Positions 1 through 8,756 of a stretch of DNA of 64,000 nt are shown piece by piece. Source of the stretch: JALQUL01 sp040382935 (lineage in GTDB: Bacteria; Pseudomonadota; Gammaproteobacteria; Burkholderiales; Burkholderiaceae_C); NCBI GenBank assembly GCA_040382935.1, contig JBEIEP010000001.1, positions 62,001 to 126,000 of the forward strand, in the 5' to 3' direction. A program made the position numbers and the translations under genes. Numbering within the stretch: the stretch's first letter is position 1; every line of letters begins with the position of its first letter. The notes beneath the pieces were generated by a model. That model saw only the letters and a program-made list of their open reading frames with translations, had not been told where the DNA came from and did no database searches.

Positions 1-735
1 ATCCCCTTTATTTTTAAAAGTAGTTTTGACAAGGCCAACCGCTCCAGTGGGCGTACCGAACGCGGCCCGGGCATAGACCGTGGGTTGGAGATTCTGGCCA
101 AGGTCAAAAAAGAGTTGGGCGTGCCGGTGCTAACCGATGTGCATGAAATTGACCAAATTGCACAGGTGGCAGAGGTGGTTGATGTATTGCAAACCCCCGC
201 TTTTTTGTGCCGTCAAACCGACTTTATCTACGCGGTGGCCCAATCGGGCAAACCGGTGAATATCAAGAAGGGGCAGTTTTTGGCGCCCGGCGACATGAAA
301 AATGTCATCGACAAAGCGCGGTTTGCAGCCGAGCAGGCGGGCCTTTCTACCGATAGATTCATGGCCTGTGAACGCGGTGTGAGCTTTGGCTATAACAACC
401 TGGTCAGCGATATGCGCAGCTTGGCCATCATGCGTGAAACGGGTGCTCCGGTGGTGTTTGACGCCACGCATTCGGTGCAGTTGCCGGGCGGCCAAGGCAC
501 CAGCAGCGGTGGCCAACGTGACATGGTGCCGGTACTGGCCCGCGCTGCGGTGGCCGTAGGCGTGAGTGGCTTGTTCATGGAAACGCACCCCCACCCCCCT
601 TCGGCCAAAAGTGATGGGCCTAACGCGGTGCCACTGGCCCATATGGCCGCCCTGCTAGAAAGCCTGCTTGACCTTGACCGTGTCACCAAAAAACATGGTT
701 TTTTAGAAAACACGATTAACGACGATTTGAATTGA
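1..735 (+). CDS. kdsA: 3-deoxy-D-manno-octulosonate 8-phosphate synthase, 5' end missing
   Basis: KdsA condenses phosphoenolpyruvate with arabinose 5-phosphate to give KDO 8-phosphate, the precursor of the LPS inner core, in the cytosol. The frame is already open at base 1 and reads IPFIFKSSFDKANRSS, a typical internal KdsA segment, so the start lies upstream of the window. Further family motifs are the TDVHE and QTPAFLCRQTD blocks, the GVSFGYNNLVSDMR segment and the VFDATHSVQ/METHPHP region near the C-terminus. About 244 codons are present of a usual 280-285. It is the first gene of a same-strand run with a DUF1330 gene and eno, the usual order in Comamonadaceae, where pyrG commonly lies upstream. 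The identification is secure; only the start is unseen. Confidence 0.97.
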   Translation: MPFIFKSSFDKANRSSGRTERGPGIDRGLEILAKVKKELGVPVLTDVHEIDQIAQVAEVVDVLQTPAFLCRQTDFIYAVAQSGKPVNIKKGQFLAPGDMKNVIDKARFAAEQAGLSTDRFMACERGVSFGYNNLVSDMRSLAIMRETGAPVVFDATHSVQLPGGQGTSSGGQRDMVPVLARAAVAVGVSGLFMETHPHPPSAKSDGPNAVPLAHMAALLESLLDLDRVTKKHGFLENTINDDLN

Positions 736-769
736 TTCCTTTTATCGCTAACCACATCTGCTACACACC

Positions 770-1063
770 ATGAGTTGCACTTACGTCATCGCCAATGTTG
801 ATGTTACCGACCCCGTTCAATACGAGGAGTACAAAAAGTTATCCAGCCTTGCCATGCAGGCCCATGGTGCACAGGTGTGTGTACGGGGCGGCGCAGTGGA
901 AGTGTTGGAAGGCGATTGGCAACCCAATCGTCTGGTGATTTTGAAGTTTGACGACTCCGCGAAGGCGCGGGCGTTTTACAACTCCCCTGAATACACAAAA
1001 GCACGGGCAGCGCGGCACAACGCGGCCCATATGCGCATGATTTTGGTGGAAGGCGTCGCCTGA
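770..1063 (+). CDS. DUF1330 family protein
   Basis: This 97-residue protein has the layout of the DUF1330 family, a small ferredoxin-like alpha-beta fold related to dimeric alpha-beta barrel proteins. Visible hallmarks are an N-terminal YVIANVDVTDPVQYEEYKK strand-helix unit, a central GGAVEVLEGDW segment and the LVILKFDDSAKARAFYNSPEY block, followed by a conserved R-x-x-A-A region. No biochemical role is firmly established for the family. It lies 34 bases after kdsA and 65 bases before eno on the same strand, so it is probably co-transcribed with them, but the context does not tie it to KDO synthesis or glycolysis. Confidence 0.85.
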   Translation: MSCTYVIANVDVTDPVQYEEYKKLSSLAMQAHGAQVCVRGGAVEVLEGDWQPNRLVILKFDDSAKARAFYNSPEYTKARAARHNAAHMRMILVEGVA

Positions 1064-1128
1064 CCAGGTGGTGCGCAACCCACACAAGCCATTTTTTATC
1101 CCTTTAAATTTTCCACTAGGAACCCCCT

Positions 1129-2412
1129 ATGAGCGCAATTGTTGACATCATCGCCCGCGAAATTCTGGACTCGCGGGGCAATCCAACCGTAGAGTGCGAT
1201 GTGTTGTTGGAGTCAGGCACCATGGGCAGAGCCGCCGTGCCTTCGGGCGCGTCCACCGGCTCACGTGAGGCGATTGAGCTGCGTGACGGCGATGCCAAAC
1301 GCTATTTGGGCAAAGGCGTGATGCGTGCGGTTGAGCACGTCAACACCGAAATTTCTGAAGCTATTTTGGGCCTGGACGCAGGCGAACAGGCCTTTTTGGA
1401 CCGCACCCTGATTGACCTGGACGGCACAGACAACAAAGGGCGCTTAGGTGCCAACGCCACCCTGGCCGTGTCCATGGCCGTGGCGCGTGCCGCCGCTGAA
1501 GAAAGCGGCCTGCCGCTGTACCGCTATTTTGGCGGTATGGGTGCGGTGCAAATGCCAGTTCCCATGATGAACGTGGTGAACGGTGGTGCCCATGCCAACA
1601 ACAATTTAGACCTGCAAGAGCTGATGATCATTCCGGTGGGTGCCCCCACCTTTCGTGAGGCCGTGCGTTACGGCGCCGAGGTATTTCACGCACTCAAAAA
1701 AATTCTGCACGACAAAGGCATGAGTATTGCGGTGGGCGACGAGGGGGGGTTTGCGCCCAACGTACCCAACCATGAAGCAGCCATTCAGATGATTTTGCAG
1801 GCTATTGAAAAAGCGGGCTACACGCCAGGCGAGCAAATTGCGCTGGGCCTTGACTGTGCGGCCTCAGAATTTCACAAAGACGGCCGTTATGCCCTGGCCG
1901 GTGAAGGTTTGAACCTCAATAGCATCGAATGGACCGATATGCTGGCCTCTTGGGTGGACAAATACCCCATCATCAGCATTGAAGACGGCATGGCCGAAGG
2001 CGATTGGGATGGCTGGCGCGTTTTGACTGACAAACTGGGCAAAAAAGTACAACTGGTGGGTGACGACTTGTTTGTGACCAACACCAAGATACTGAAAGAA
2101 GGCATTGATAAAAAAATTGCCAACTCCATCCTGATCAAAATCAACCAAATTGGCACCCTGTCCGAAACCTTTGCTGCCATCGAAATGGCCAAGCGGGCGC
2201 GGTACACGGCGGTGATTTCCCATCGCTCAGGCGAGACCGAAGACTCCACCATTGCCGACATTGCGGTAGGAGCCAACGCCGGGCAAATCAAAACCGGGTC
2301 ACTGAGCCGCTCTGACCGCATGGCCAAATACAACCAGTTGCTGCGCATTGAAGAAGACCTGGGCGACGTGGCTATCTATCCCGGCAAAAACGCGTTTTAC
2401 AGCATAGGCTAA
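1129..2412 (+). CDS. eno: Enolase (phosphopyruvate hydratase)
   Basis: Enolase interconverts 2-phosphoglycerate and phosphoenolpyruvate in glycolysis and gluconeogenesis and, in many Gram-negatives, also takes part in the RNA degradosome. The 427 residues match the family length. The N-terminus IVDIIAREILDSRGNPTVECDV, the PSGASTG loop, the metal-ligand segments SIEDGMAEGDWDGW and VGDDLFVTN, the catalytic-lysine block ILIKINQIGTLSE and the enolase signature SHRSGETEDSTIADIAVG are all intact. An AGGAA ribosome binding site lies just before the ATG. The phosphoenolpyruvate it makes is a substrate for KdsA upstream, and ftsB follows 18 bases downstream. Confidence 0.99.
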   Translation: MSAIVDIIAREILDSRGNPTVECDVLLESGTMGRAAVPSGASTGSREAIELRDGDAKRYLGKGVMRAVEHVNTEISEAILGLDAGEQAFLDRTLIDLDGTDNKGRLGANATLAVSMAVARAAAEESGLPLYRYFGGMGAVQMPVPMMNVVNGGAHANNNLDLQELMIIPVGAPTFREAVRYGAEVFHALKKILHDKGMSIAVGDEGGFAPNVPNHEAAIQMILQAIEKAGYTPGEQIALGLDCAASEFHKDGRYALAGEGLNLNSIEWTDMLASWVDKYPIISIEDGMAEGDWDGWRVLTDKLGKKVQLVGDDLFVTNTKILKEGIDKKIANSILIKINQIGTLSETFAAIEMAKRARYTAVISHRSGETEDSTIADIAVGANAGQIKTGSLSRSDRMAKYNQLLRIEEDLGDVAIYPGKNAFYSIG

Positions 2413-2430
2413 AGTTGCGACAATTGGGCC

Positions 2431-2727
2431 ATGTCTAACGCGCTCCAACTGCTCTCCCGCTACGGTGTCACGGTTTTTTTAACCGTGGTACTCGTATGGT
2501 TTCAAGCGCAGCTGTGGATAGGGCGCGGCAGTCTGCCCGACGTGTGGCGTATGCAGAGCCAGCTTAATGGGCTGACCCAAGAGATAAACCGTGTGACCCA
2601 GGCCAATGTCAAACTCAAAGCCGAGGTTAAAGACCTGAAAGATGGCCTGGACATGGTCGAAGAACGCGCACGTGCGGAACTGGGGATGATCAAACCCAAC
2701 GAAGTGCTGGTTCAATACAAACGCTAG
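2431..2727 (+). CDS. ftsB: Cell division protein FtsB
   Basis: FtsB is a single-pass inner-membrane protein of the divisome that forms a complex with FtsL and FtsQ and helps activate septal peptidoglycan synthesis. The 98-residue product has a short cytoplasmic N-terminus, a membrane segment at about residues 10-28 (YGVTVFLTVVLVWFQAQLW), a GRGSLPDVW stretch and then a heptad-like periplasmic coiled coil at about 40-75 (QLNGLTQEINRVTQANVKLKAEVKDL). The C-terminal segment RARAELGMIKPNEVLVQ is the conserved end of the DivIC/FtsB family. The gene sits 18 bases after eno, the position found in many proteobacteria. Confidence 0.95.
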   Translation: MSNALQLLSRYGVTVFLTVVLVWFQAQLWIGRGSLPDVWRMQSQLNGLTQEINRVTQANVKLKAEVKDLKDGLDMVEERARAELGMIKPNEVLVQYKR

Positions 2728-2847
2728 TTTCTTTTCATGGCGGTGTTTGCCCCGCGGTGTCGAATCGCCGCCGTCAAAACACCTTTGCCCAGCCCAGTGT
2801 TGACAGGCAAGCCTCTATTTTTGACTCAACCGACAACGAGAATCACC

Positions 2848-3369
2848 ATGGCCATTTATCAGCTTGGAGAACATAGTCCACAAATTGCCCCATCGGCCTG
2901 GGTGGCCGACAGCGCCCAGGTGATGGGTAACGTCGTTTTGGCTGAAAAATCAAGCATCTGGTTTGGCACGGTAATCCGAGGCGATACCGAGACCATCACC
3001 ATAGGCGAAGGCAGCAATATTCAAGACGCCTGCGTGGTTCATGCCGACGTGGGCGTACCCGTGGTGGTAGGGCAAAACGTGACGGTAGGGCACAAAGTCA
3101 TGTTGCACGGTTGCACCATAGGCGATGGCTCGTTGATTGGCATAGGGGCCATCGTGCTCAATGGGGCCAAGATTGGCAAGAACTGCCTGGTGGGCGCGGG
3201 CTCGCTGGTAACCGAACGCAAAGAATTTCCCGATGGCAGCATGATCATGGGCTCGCCCGCCAAGGTGGTGCGCACCCTGACCGAGGAACAAATCGCGGGC
3301 TTGGCCTGGAGTGCCCAGCACTACCAAGACAACGCCGCGTATTTCGCATCGCATCTGGTGGCCTTGTAA
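2848..3369 (+). CDS. Gamma-carbonic anhydrase-like hexapeptide-repeat protein
   Basis: This belongs to the gamma-carbonic anhydrase family (YrdA/CaiE/PaaY-like), trimeric left-handed beta-helix proteins that may hydrate CO2 or act as metal-binding acyl-CoA-associated enzymes. The 173 residues carry the hexapeptide-repeat pattern throughout the middle, with the histidines of the metal site visible in VVHADVGVPVVVG and VTVGHKVMLHGC. The reading frame extends further upstream to an ATG at 2737, but I prefer the ATG at 2848 because MAIYQLGEHSPQIAPSAWVADSAQV is the usual family N-terminus and the upstream 37 residues have no family resemblance. The stop codon overlaps the hslO start (TAATG), suggesting translational coupling. 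Confidence 0.9.
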   Translation: MAIYQLGEHSPQIAPSAWVADSAQVMGNVVLAEKSSIWFGTVIRGDTETITIGEGSNIQDACVVHADVGVPVVVGQNVTVGHKVMLHGCTIGDGSLIGIGAIVLNGAKIGKNCLVGAGSLVTERKEFPDGSMIMGSPAKVVRTLTEEQIAGLAWSAQHYQDNAAYFASHLVAL

Positions 3370-4358
3370 TGTCGGTGCTGCAAAAATTTTTATTTGAAGG
3401 CTTGCCTGTGCGTGGACAGGTGGTGCAACTGACCGCACCTTGGCAAGAAATTTTGGCGCGCCGCGCCAATAACGCAGCCACCGGCCCCTACCCTGAACCA
3501 GTTGCGCAGTTGCTGGGCGAGATGACCGCCGCCGCCCTGCTGATGCAAGCCAACATCAAATTCAATGGTGCACTGATTTTGCAGGTTTTTGGTGACGGCC
3601 CATTGGCTTTAGCGGTAGTGGAAGTGCAACCCGACTTTTCGGTACGTAGCACCGCTAAAGTGACTGGTGCCATCGCGCCCAACGCCCGCCTGTCTGACAT
3701 GGTGAACGTGAACAACCAAGGCCGCTGCGCCATTACGCTAGACCCTATTGACCGATTGCCCGGTCAGCAGCCCTATCAAGGCATTGTTCCCTTGTTTGAC
3801 GATTCTGGACAGCCGCTGCAAAGCCTGGCCGCCGTGCTTTCACATTACATGCTGCAATCGGAACAACTGGACACCACCTTGGTGCTGGCTAGCACCACCG
3901 AGTGTGCCGCAGGCATCATGGTGCAGCGCATGCCGGTGATGGGCGAAAACAACCTACAAGGCAGCCGCTACGGCCAGGCCAATGAAGACCAGATTGGGCA
4001 CAACGAAGACTACAACCGCATCGCACATTTCACCGCCAGTGTGAAAGCCCATGAGTTGTTAAACCTAGAGTCCGACCAGTTGCTGCACCGCTTATTTTGG
4101 GAAGAACCCTTGCTACGCTACCCCGCGCTTGCAGGCGAATCTGGCCCCACCTTCCGATGCCGTTGCAGCCGCGAGCGGGTCAGCACCATGCTCAAAAGCC
4201 TAGGCCAGGACGAAGTGCAAGACACCTTGGCACAAACCGGCCACATTGACGTGGGTTGCGAGTTTTGTGGGCAAAGCTACCAGTTTGACGCCATTGAGGC
4301 GGCGCAGCTTTTTACCGATGCGATTCAGATTATTCCTCCCAATAACCTGAGCCATTAG
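3369..4358 (+). CDS. hslO: Redox-regulated chaperone Hsp33
   Basis: Hsp33 is a cytosolic holdase chaperone that is switched on by oxidation: four zinc-bound cysteines form disulfides and the protein binds unfolding proteins. The 329-residue product has the family N-terminus (LQKFLFEGLPVRGQVVQL) and the C-terminal zinc centre CRC at residues 264-266 followed by CEFC at 297-300, giving the expected CxC-x30-CxxC spacing. I start it at the ATG overlapping the previous stop codon; the longer upstream frame runs antisense-like through the carbonic anhydrase gene in another frame and has no homology. Confidence 0.97.
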   Translation: MSVLQKFLFEGLPVRGQVVQLTAPWQEILARRANNAATGPYPEPVAQLLGEMTAAALLMQANIKFNGALILQVFGDGPLALAVVEVQPDFSVRSTAKVTGAIAPNARLSDMVNVNNQGRCAITLDPIDRLPGQQPYQGIVPLFDDSGQPLQSLAAVLSHYMLQSEQLDTTLVLASTTECAAGIMVQRMPVMGENNLQGSRYGQANEDQIGHNEDYNRIAHFTASVKAHELLNLESDQLLHRLFWEEPLLRYPALAGESGPTFRCRCSRERVSTMLKSLGQDEVQDTLAQTGHIDVGCEFCGQSYQFDAIEAAQLFTDAIQIIPPNNLSH

Positions 4359-4432
4359 GGGCCTGCGCCATTTTGTGCGCTTCCTTGGCTATGATGGTCG
4401 AACTTTGATCGTTTGTTCGTGAAAGGACACCC

Positions 4433-5308
4433 ATGAGCATCGCTGAACCCAGTACACCCTACGGAACCTTGCCTGCTGCTTCCATGCCCGCAGCGCGTCG
4501 ACCCGTCAGTCTGCCGCGGCTAATGGAGCTACGTGCGCGTGGTGAAAAAATTGCCATGCTCACCGCCTACGACGCCACATTTGCGGCCGTGGCCGACGCA
4601 GCGGGGGTTGAGTGCCTGCTGGTAGGCGACTCGCTGGGCATGGTTTGCCAAGGGCTACCCAGCACCGTTGGGGTGTCGCTAGAGACCATGGCTTATCACA
4701 TGGCGTGTGTTGCTCGCGGGCTGCAGCGGGCACAGGGCACAGCCTGGTTGATTGGTGACCTGCCGTTTGGTGCCTACCATGAGTCCAAAGAGCAGGCCAT
4801 TCGCAGCGCCACACAACTCATGCAGGCCGGCGCACACATGGTTAAGCTAGAAGGCGGTGGCTGGACAGCCGAAATTGTGGCCTTTTTGGTGGCGCGGGGC
4901 ATACCCGTGTGCGCCCACTTGGGCCTCACGCCACAAACCGTACACGCGTTGGGCGGCTACCGGGTACAAGGCAAGTCAGACGAAGCGGCACACACCATGC
5001 GGGGCCACGCACTTGAGTTACAAGACGCAGGGGCCACGCTGATGGTGCTAGAAATGGTACCGGCCGAACTGGCCCGCAGCATTACCGAAGAGTTAACCCA
5101 CTGCCACACCATTGGCATTGGCGCGGGCAACGGCACCGCCGGGCAGGTATTGGTGCTGCACGATATGTTGGGCGTGAACCTGGGCAAAAACGCCAAATTT
5201 GTACGCAACTTTATGACCGATGCCAACGGTGTGCAAGGTGCCATTGAGGCCTATGTTCAAGCGGTAAAAGACGGAAGCTTTCCGGACAACGCCGTTCATG
5301 CCTGGTAA
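4433..5308 (+). CDS. panB: 3-methyl-2-oxobutanoate hydroxymethyltransferase
   Basis: PanB transfers a hydroxymethyl group from methylene-tetrahydrofolate to 2-ketoisovalerate, giving ketopantoate, the first committed step of pantothenate (and so coenzyme A) synthesis. The 291 residues include the family blocks KIAMLTAYDATFA, VGDSLGMVCQG with the metal-binding aspartate, the LPFGAYHESKEQA loop, AGAHMVKLEGG and GIGAGNGTAGQVLVLHDMLG. The first 25 or so residues are a low-complexity leader before RRPVSLPRLMELRARGEKI, common in this group. panC follows after 39 bases, so the pair forms a pantothenate operon. ilvD at 32.7 kb supplies the same precursor branch. Confidence 0.97.
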   Translation: MSIAEPSTPYGTLPAASMPAARRPVSLPRLMELRARGEKIAMLTAYDATFAAVADAAGVECLLVGDSLGMVCQGLPSTVGVSLETMAYHMACVARGLQRAQGTAWLIGDLPFGAYHESKEQAIRSATQLMQAGAHMVKLEGGGWTAEIVAFLVARGIPVCAHLGLTPQTVHALGGYRVQGKSDEAAHTMRGHALELQDAGATLMVLEMVPAELARSITEELTHCHTIGIGAGNGTAGQVLVLHDMLGVNLGKNAKFVRNFMTDANGVQGAIEAYVQAVKDGSFPDNAVHAW

Positions 5309-5347
5309 AGCGCTGCTGCACCACCCCTACCCACCTCTTTTCGCACC

Positions 5348-6196
5348 ATGCAAATTGCCCAAACCCTGGCCGAACTGCGCGACATTTTGCGCCCTTATGA
5401 CCATCCCTCGTTTGTGCCAACCATGGGCAACCTGCACGAGGGCCACCTGGCCTTGATTCGCCAGGGCAAACCCATGGGCGACATCAATGTATCCAGCATT
5501 TTTGTAAACCGCCTGCAGTTTGGCCCCAACGAAGATTTTGACAGCTACCCCCGTACCTTTGAGGCCGATTGCGACAAGCTGGAAGCGGCCGGTTGCGACG
5601 TGCTGTTTGCCCCTTCAGAAAAAGAGTTGTACCCCGAACCCCAGGTGGTAAAAGTACACCCGCCATCCGAGGTGTCAGACATTTTGGAGGGGCACTTTAG
5701 ACCCGGCTTTTTTATTGGCGTGAGCACCGTGGTGATGAAACTGTTTCAGTGCGTGTTTTCAGAGGCAAAGGGCCAACGCACCGCCTTGTTTGGCAAAAAA
5801 GACTACCAACAACTGATCGTGATACGGCGCATGGTGCACCAGTTTGCCCTGCCCATTCATGTCGTAGGCGGTGAAACACAACGCTCTGAGCAGGGCTTGG
5901 CGCTTAGCTCCCGCAACGGCTACTTGTCGGCCACGCACCTACAGCAAGCCCTGCAACTGCCACAGGCTTTAAAAGCGCTCATAGAAGCCTTTGAAAGCAC
6001 AGGCCGCAACCCCGAGGCCCTGGAAGCCCTAGAGGCCACCGCCATTACCCAACTGCGCCAAAAAGGCTGGCAACCTGATTACCTTACGGTAAGAAAGCGG
6101 GCCGACCTGCTGCTACCCAAGCAGGGCGACGATTTGGTAGTGCTGGGCGCGGCGCGGCTGGGTAGCACGCGCTTGATTGATAACTTTGAGTTTTGA
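5348..6196 (+). CDS. panC: Pantothenate synthetase
   Basis: PanC joins pantoate and beta-alanine using ATP, via a pantoyl-adenylate, to make pantothenate. The 282-residue product has the nucleotide-binding PTMGNLHEGHLAL motif (the HxGH-like signature), SIFVNRLQFGPNEDF, the EGHFRPGFFIGVSTVVMKLF block, ALFGKKDYQQL and GLALSSRNGYLS. The arginine in FVNRLQF, where many families have proline, is usual for betaproteobacterial PanC and not a defect. It is the last gene of the core block; the next gene, hsdM, is convergent, with only about 75 bases between the stops. Confidence 0.97.
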   Translation: MQIAQTLAELRDILRPYDHPSFVPTMGNLHEGHLALIRQGKPMGDINVSSIFVNRLQFGPNEDFDSYPRTFEADCDKLEAAGCDVLFAPSEKELYPEPQVVKVHPPSEVSDILEGHFRPGFFIGVSTVVMKLFQCVFSEAKGQRTALFGKKDYQQLIVIRRMVHQFALPIHVVGGETQRSEQGLALSSRNGYLSATHLQQALQLPQALKALIEAFESTGRNPEALEALEATAITQLRQKGWQPDYLTVRKRADLLLPKQGDDLVVLGAARLGSTRLIDNFEF

Positions 6197-6270
6197 GTCA
6201 AGGCCTTGTGCAATTGCTGGTTGGGTCACGGTGCTGTTTTTAAGGGCACTGGGAATTGAGGGGATTGCCC

Positions 6271-7890
6271 CTAGGGCAAGGGGTTTAACCCCAGCTCCTG
6301 CAAAAAGGCATTGTGCTTGCGTTTGGCCGCCTCAATAGACGCCTCTATGGCGATCAACTCCTCATGGGTTGCGGCCAAATCAATTTCCGCCTCGCCCACC
6401 GCCGTGCTGATATAGCGCGAGATATTGAGGTTGAACTCGTTCTTCTCAATCTCAGCCATGCCCACCCGGCGCGAATAGCGCGCCTCTTCCTCGCGGTATT
6501 GGTAGGTCTTGATAATCTTGGCGATATGGGCGTCGGTCAACAGGTTCTGGCGCTTGCCTTTGTCAAAGTATTCAGAGGCGTTGATGAACAGCACATCATC
6601 GGGCTTCTTGCACTTCTTTAATACCAAGATGCACACCGGAATCCCAGTGGAATAAAACAGGTTGGAGGGCAGACCAATCACGGTGTCAATGTGGCCGTCC
6701 TTGAGCAACTTGGTGCGAATGCGCTCCTCTGCCCCGCCCCTAAACAACACCCCATGCGGCAGGATGATGGCCATTACGCCTTGTTCTTTCAAGAAGTGAA
6801 ATCCATGCAGCAAGAACGCAAAATCCGCCGCCGACTTGGGCGCAAGACCGTGGTTTTTAAAGCGTACATCGTCTCCCATTGCGTCCGTGGGTTCCCAGCG
6901 GTAGCTAAACGGCGGGTTGGCCACAATCGCATCAAATGCGGGCTTTTTGGCGGGGTTGAGCTCGCGCAAGATGTCCCAGTCGTTGGTGAGCGTGTCGCCA
7001 TGGAAGATCTCAAACTCGGTGTCCTTTACCCCGTGCAGCAACATGTTCATGCGCGCCAAGTTGTAGGTGGTGACGTTCTTCTCTTGCCCGTAAATTTTGC
7101 CAATGCCATGCGGCCCCATGCGCTTGCGCACGTTCAGCAGCAGCGAGCCAGAACCACAGGCAAAGTCCATCACACTGTCCAGCCGGTCCCTTGGGCCTGT
7201 CTTGGGTTCTTGGCTGTCCAGCGTCACGATGGCCGAGAGAATGTCCGAGATTTGCTGCGGCGTATAAAACTCACCCGCCTTTTTACCCGAGCCCGCAGCA
7301 AACTGGCCTATCAGGTACTCGTAAGCGTCGCCCAAAGTATCTAGTCGGTCAGAGAACTCCGCCAAGCCACCGGCGATCTTTTGGATGATGCCACACAACT
7401 TGGTGTTGCGCTCTGGGTAGCCTTTACCCAGCTTGGAAGAACTCAGGTCAATCTCAGAAAACAAGCCTTGAAACCTGCTCTCAAAAGACTCGTCCTCGAT
7501 GTATCCAAACCCCTCTTGCAGTGTGTGCAGTAGCTCATCATTTTGCATGCGGGCCATATTGGCAATACTGCTCCACAAGTGCTGCGGCTGTATCACGTAA
7601 TGCACCTTGCGGCGCATTTGCTTTTCAAACGCGGTGACATCTACCGGGTTGTTGGCGTACCACTGCGCCAGTGGCACGGGGTGCTCTTTGCTGTCGTCTT
7701 CTTTTTCTAGATTGGGGTAATCGCTGCCCAGTTCCCTCTTGGCCGCCGCCTCGTAGTTGTCCGACAGGTAGCGCAAGAACAAGAAGGACAACATGTAATC
7801 GCGAAAATCGTCCGCATCCATGGCCCCCCGCAATTGGTCGGCAATCGCCCATAGGGTGTTGCCAAGTTGTTTTTGGTTGTGTTCAGTCAT
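6271..7890 (-). CDS. hsdM: Type I restriction-modification system, DNA methyltransferase subunit
   Basis: HsdM is the adenine-N6 methyltransferase of a type I enzyme and acts as an M2S complex with HsdS. The 539 residues hold the N-terminal HsdM helical domain, the EFYTPQ element (207-212), the AdoMet-binding motif I DFACGSG (242-248) and the catalytic NPPF motif (325-328). All key residues are present, so it should be active. It is the last gene of the minus-strand operon, 11 bases after dinD. The placement is unusual: in most type I loci hsdM precedes hsdS, whereas here it follows hsdR, hsdS, a rhuM fragment and dinD. Confidence 0.96.
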   Translation of the reverse strand: MTEHNQKQLGNTLWAIADQLRGAMDADDFRDYMLSFLFLRYLSDNYEAAAKRELGSDYPNLEKEDDSKEHPVPLAQWYANNPVDVTAFEKQMRRKVHYVIQPQHLWSSIANMARMQNDELLHTLQEGFGYIEDESFESRFQGLFSEIDLSSSKLGKGYPERNTKLCGIIQKIAGGLAEFSDRLDTLGDAYEYLIGQFAAGSGKKAGEFYTPQQISDILSAIVTLDSQEPKTGPRDRLDSVMDFACGSGSLLLNVRKRMGPHGIGKIYGQEKNVTTYNLARMNMLLHGVKDTEFEIFHGDTLTNDWDILRELNPAKKPAFDAIVANPPFSYRWEPTDAMGDDVRFKNHGLAPKSAADFAFLLHGFHFLKEQGVMAIILPHGVLFRGGAEERIRTKLLKDGHIDTVIGLPSNLFYSTGIPVCILVLKKCKKPDDVLFINASEYFDKGKRQNLLTDAHIAKIIKTYQYREEEARYSRRVGMAEIEKNEFNLNISRYISTAVGEAEIDLAATHEELIAIEASIEAAKRKHNAFLQELGLNPLP

Positions 7891-7901
7891 GTCTTAACCA
7901 T

Positions 7902-8756
7902 CTAATTTTTATGCGGTGGCAGCGTTTTGGTACGTTGCGCCAGTTTTTTGTCTTCAGATTTCAATCGACGTTCTAACTTTTTCAAATCTTCCTCAGCATT
8001 CAGCCTTTCGGGTTGAATGCCGCGCTGCCCCAGCATATCGCGCACGCTTTCGTTGTTTTTCACATGTTCACTGGTGATGGCTGACTCGCCTCGCAAGTTA
8101 TCTTGCTGCACATTGTGGTTGGTCATTTCTGTCGCCAAATTTTTGGCTGCGATGGTCAGTGTTGGTAAAAAGTCCGCCAAGGGCCGATTGGCCACAATGC
8201 CGTATTTTTTCTTCATCGCCAGCGTGGTATTGCCCCCGAAAAGCGCTTGGTCTCCTCTGGATCGAATACGACCAAACCCAGCGTCGTCCACCCCACGCTC
8301 GTAAATGTTTTGCGATAGCACCTTTTCTGACTCTTTAAGCCTGTCGCGAGCCTCCGTGCGAGCCTGCAAGCGCAAACGGTCTTCAATCAGCTCTTGCTTG
8401 CGGGTTTGCACCGCAAAGTAGCTTTGCGCAAAAGCAATCTCTGGCTTACGTGGGTCCCCGTTTTGGGCAATCAGGTAGCAGGCGTAACGGGTAAGCATAA
8501 AGTCATCAACTTCACGCTCACCGCCTTTACCATGAACGATCAATTTCGTGACGCCACGAAAATGATCAGGAACCGCATGACCAGAGGCCTCGCACGACTG
8601 CATGGCTCTCTGAATAGCGGTTTGAAAGTTCTCCCATCGGGCATAGCCCAGCGGGGCTTGCAAATCACGGGCAAACCAAAACTCAACCCCCTCGGCATCG
8701 GCACGCTGGGCGCCTGCTTCTAGATTGGTTTGCAAGGCTAGGAGTTCTTTATCCAT
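7902..8756 (-). CDS. dinD: DNA damage-inducible protein D family
   Basis: The 284-residue product matches the DinD family: an N-terminal BRO-N/KilA-like region (EFWFARDLQAPLGYARWENFQTAIQRAM), a central VDDFMLTRYACYLIAQNGDPRKPEIAFAQSYFAVQTRKQE block and a charged C-terminal part with ITSEHVKNNESVRDMLGQRGI. E. coli DinD (about 274 residues) is SOS-induced and inhibits RecA strand exchange; whether this homologue does the same is inference. Its start lies inside the 3' end of the rhuM fragment (19-base overlap) and hsdM starts 11 bases after its stop, so it is translated as part of the hsd operon. I see no LexA box directly upstream, so any control is probably that of the whole operon. Confidence 0.9.
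   Translation of the reverse strand: MDKELLALQTNLEAGAQRADAEGVEFWFARDLQAPLGYARWENFQTAIQRAMQSCEASGHAVPDHFRGVTKLIVHGKGGEREVDDFMLTRYACYLIAQNGDPRKPEIAFAQSYFAVQTRKQELIEDRLRLQARTEARDRLKESEKVLSQNIYERGVDDAGFGRIRSRGDQALFGGNTTLAMKKKYGIVANRPLADFLPTLTIAAKNLATEMTNHNVQQDNLRGESAITSEHVKNNESVRDMLGQRGIQPERLNAEEDLKKLERRLKSEDKKLAQRTKTLPPHKN

Noticed and set aside
130..642. 170-codon open frame antisense to kdsA
   Set aside because: It lies wholly inside a well-supported gene and its product has no recognisable motifs; GC-rich codon bias of the sense gene explains it.
3111..3368. Long 5' extension of hslO
   Set aside because: It reads through the carbonic anhydrase gene in another frame and lacks family similarity, while the overlapping ATG at 3369 gives the standard Hsp33 N-terminus.
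6691..7344. 217-codon open frame antisense to hsdM
   Set aside because: It is opposite the conserved methylase core with NPPF and DFACGSG; no start signal or family similarity.
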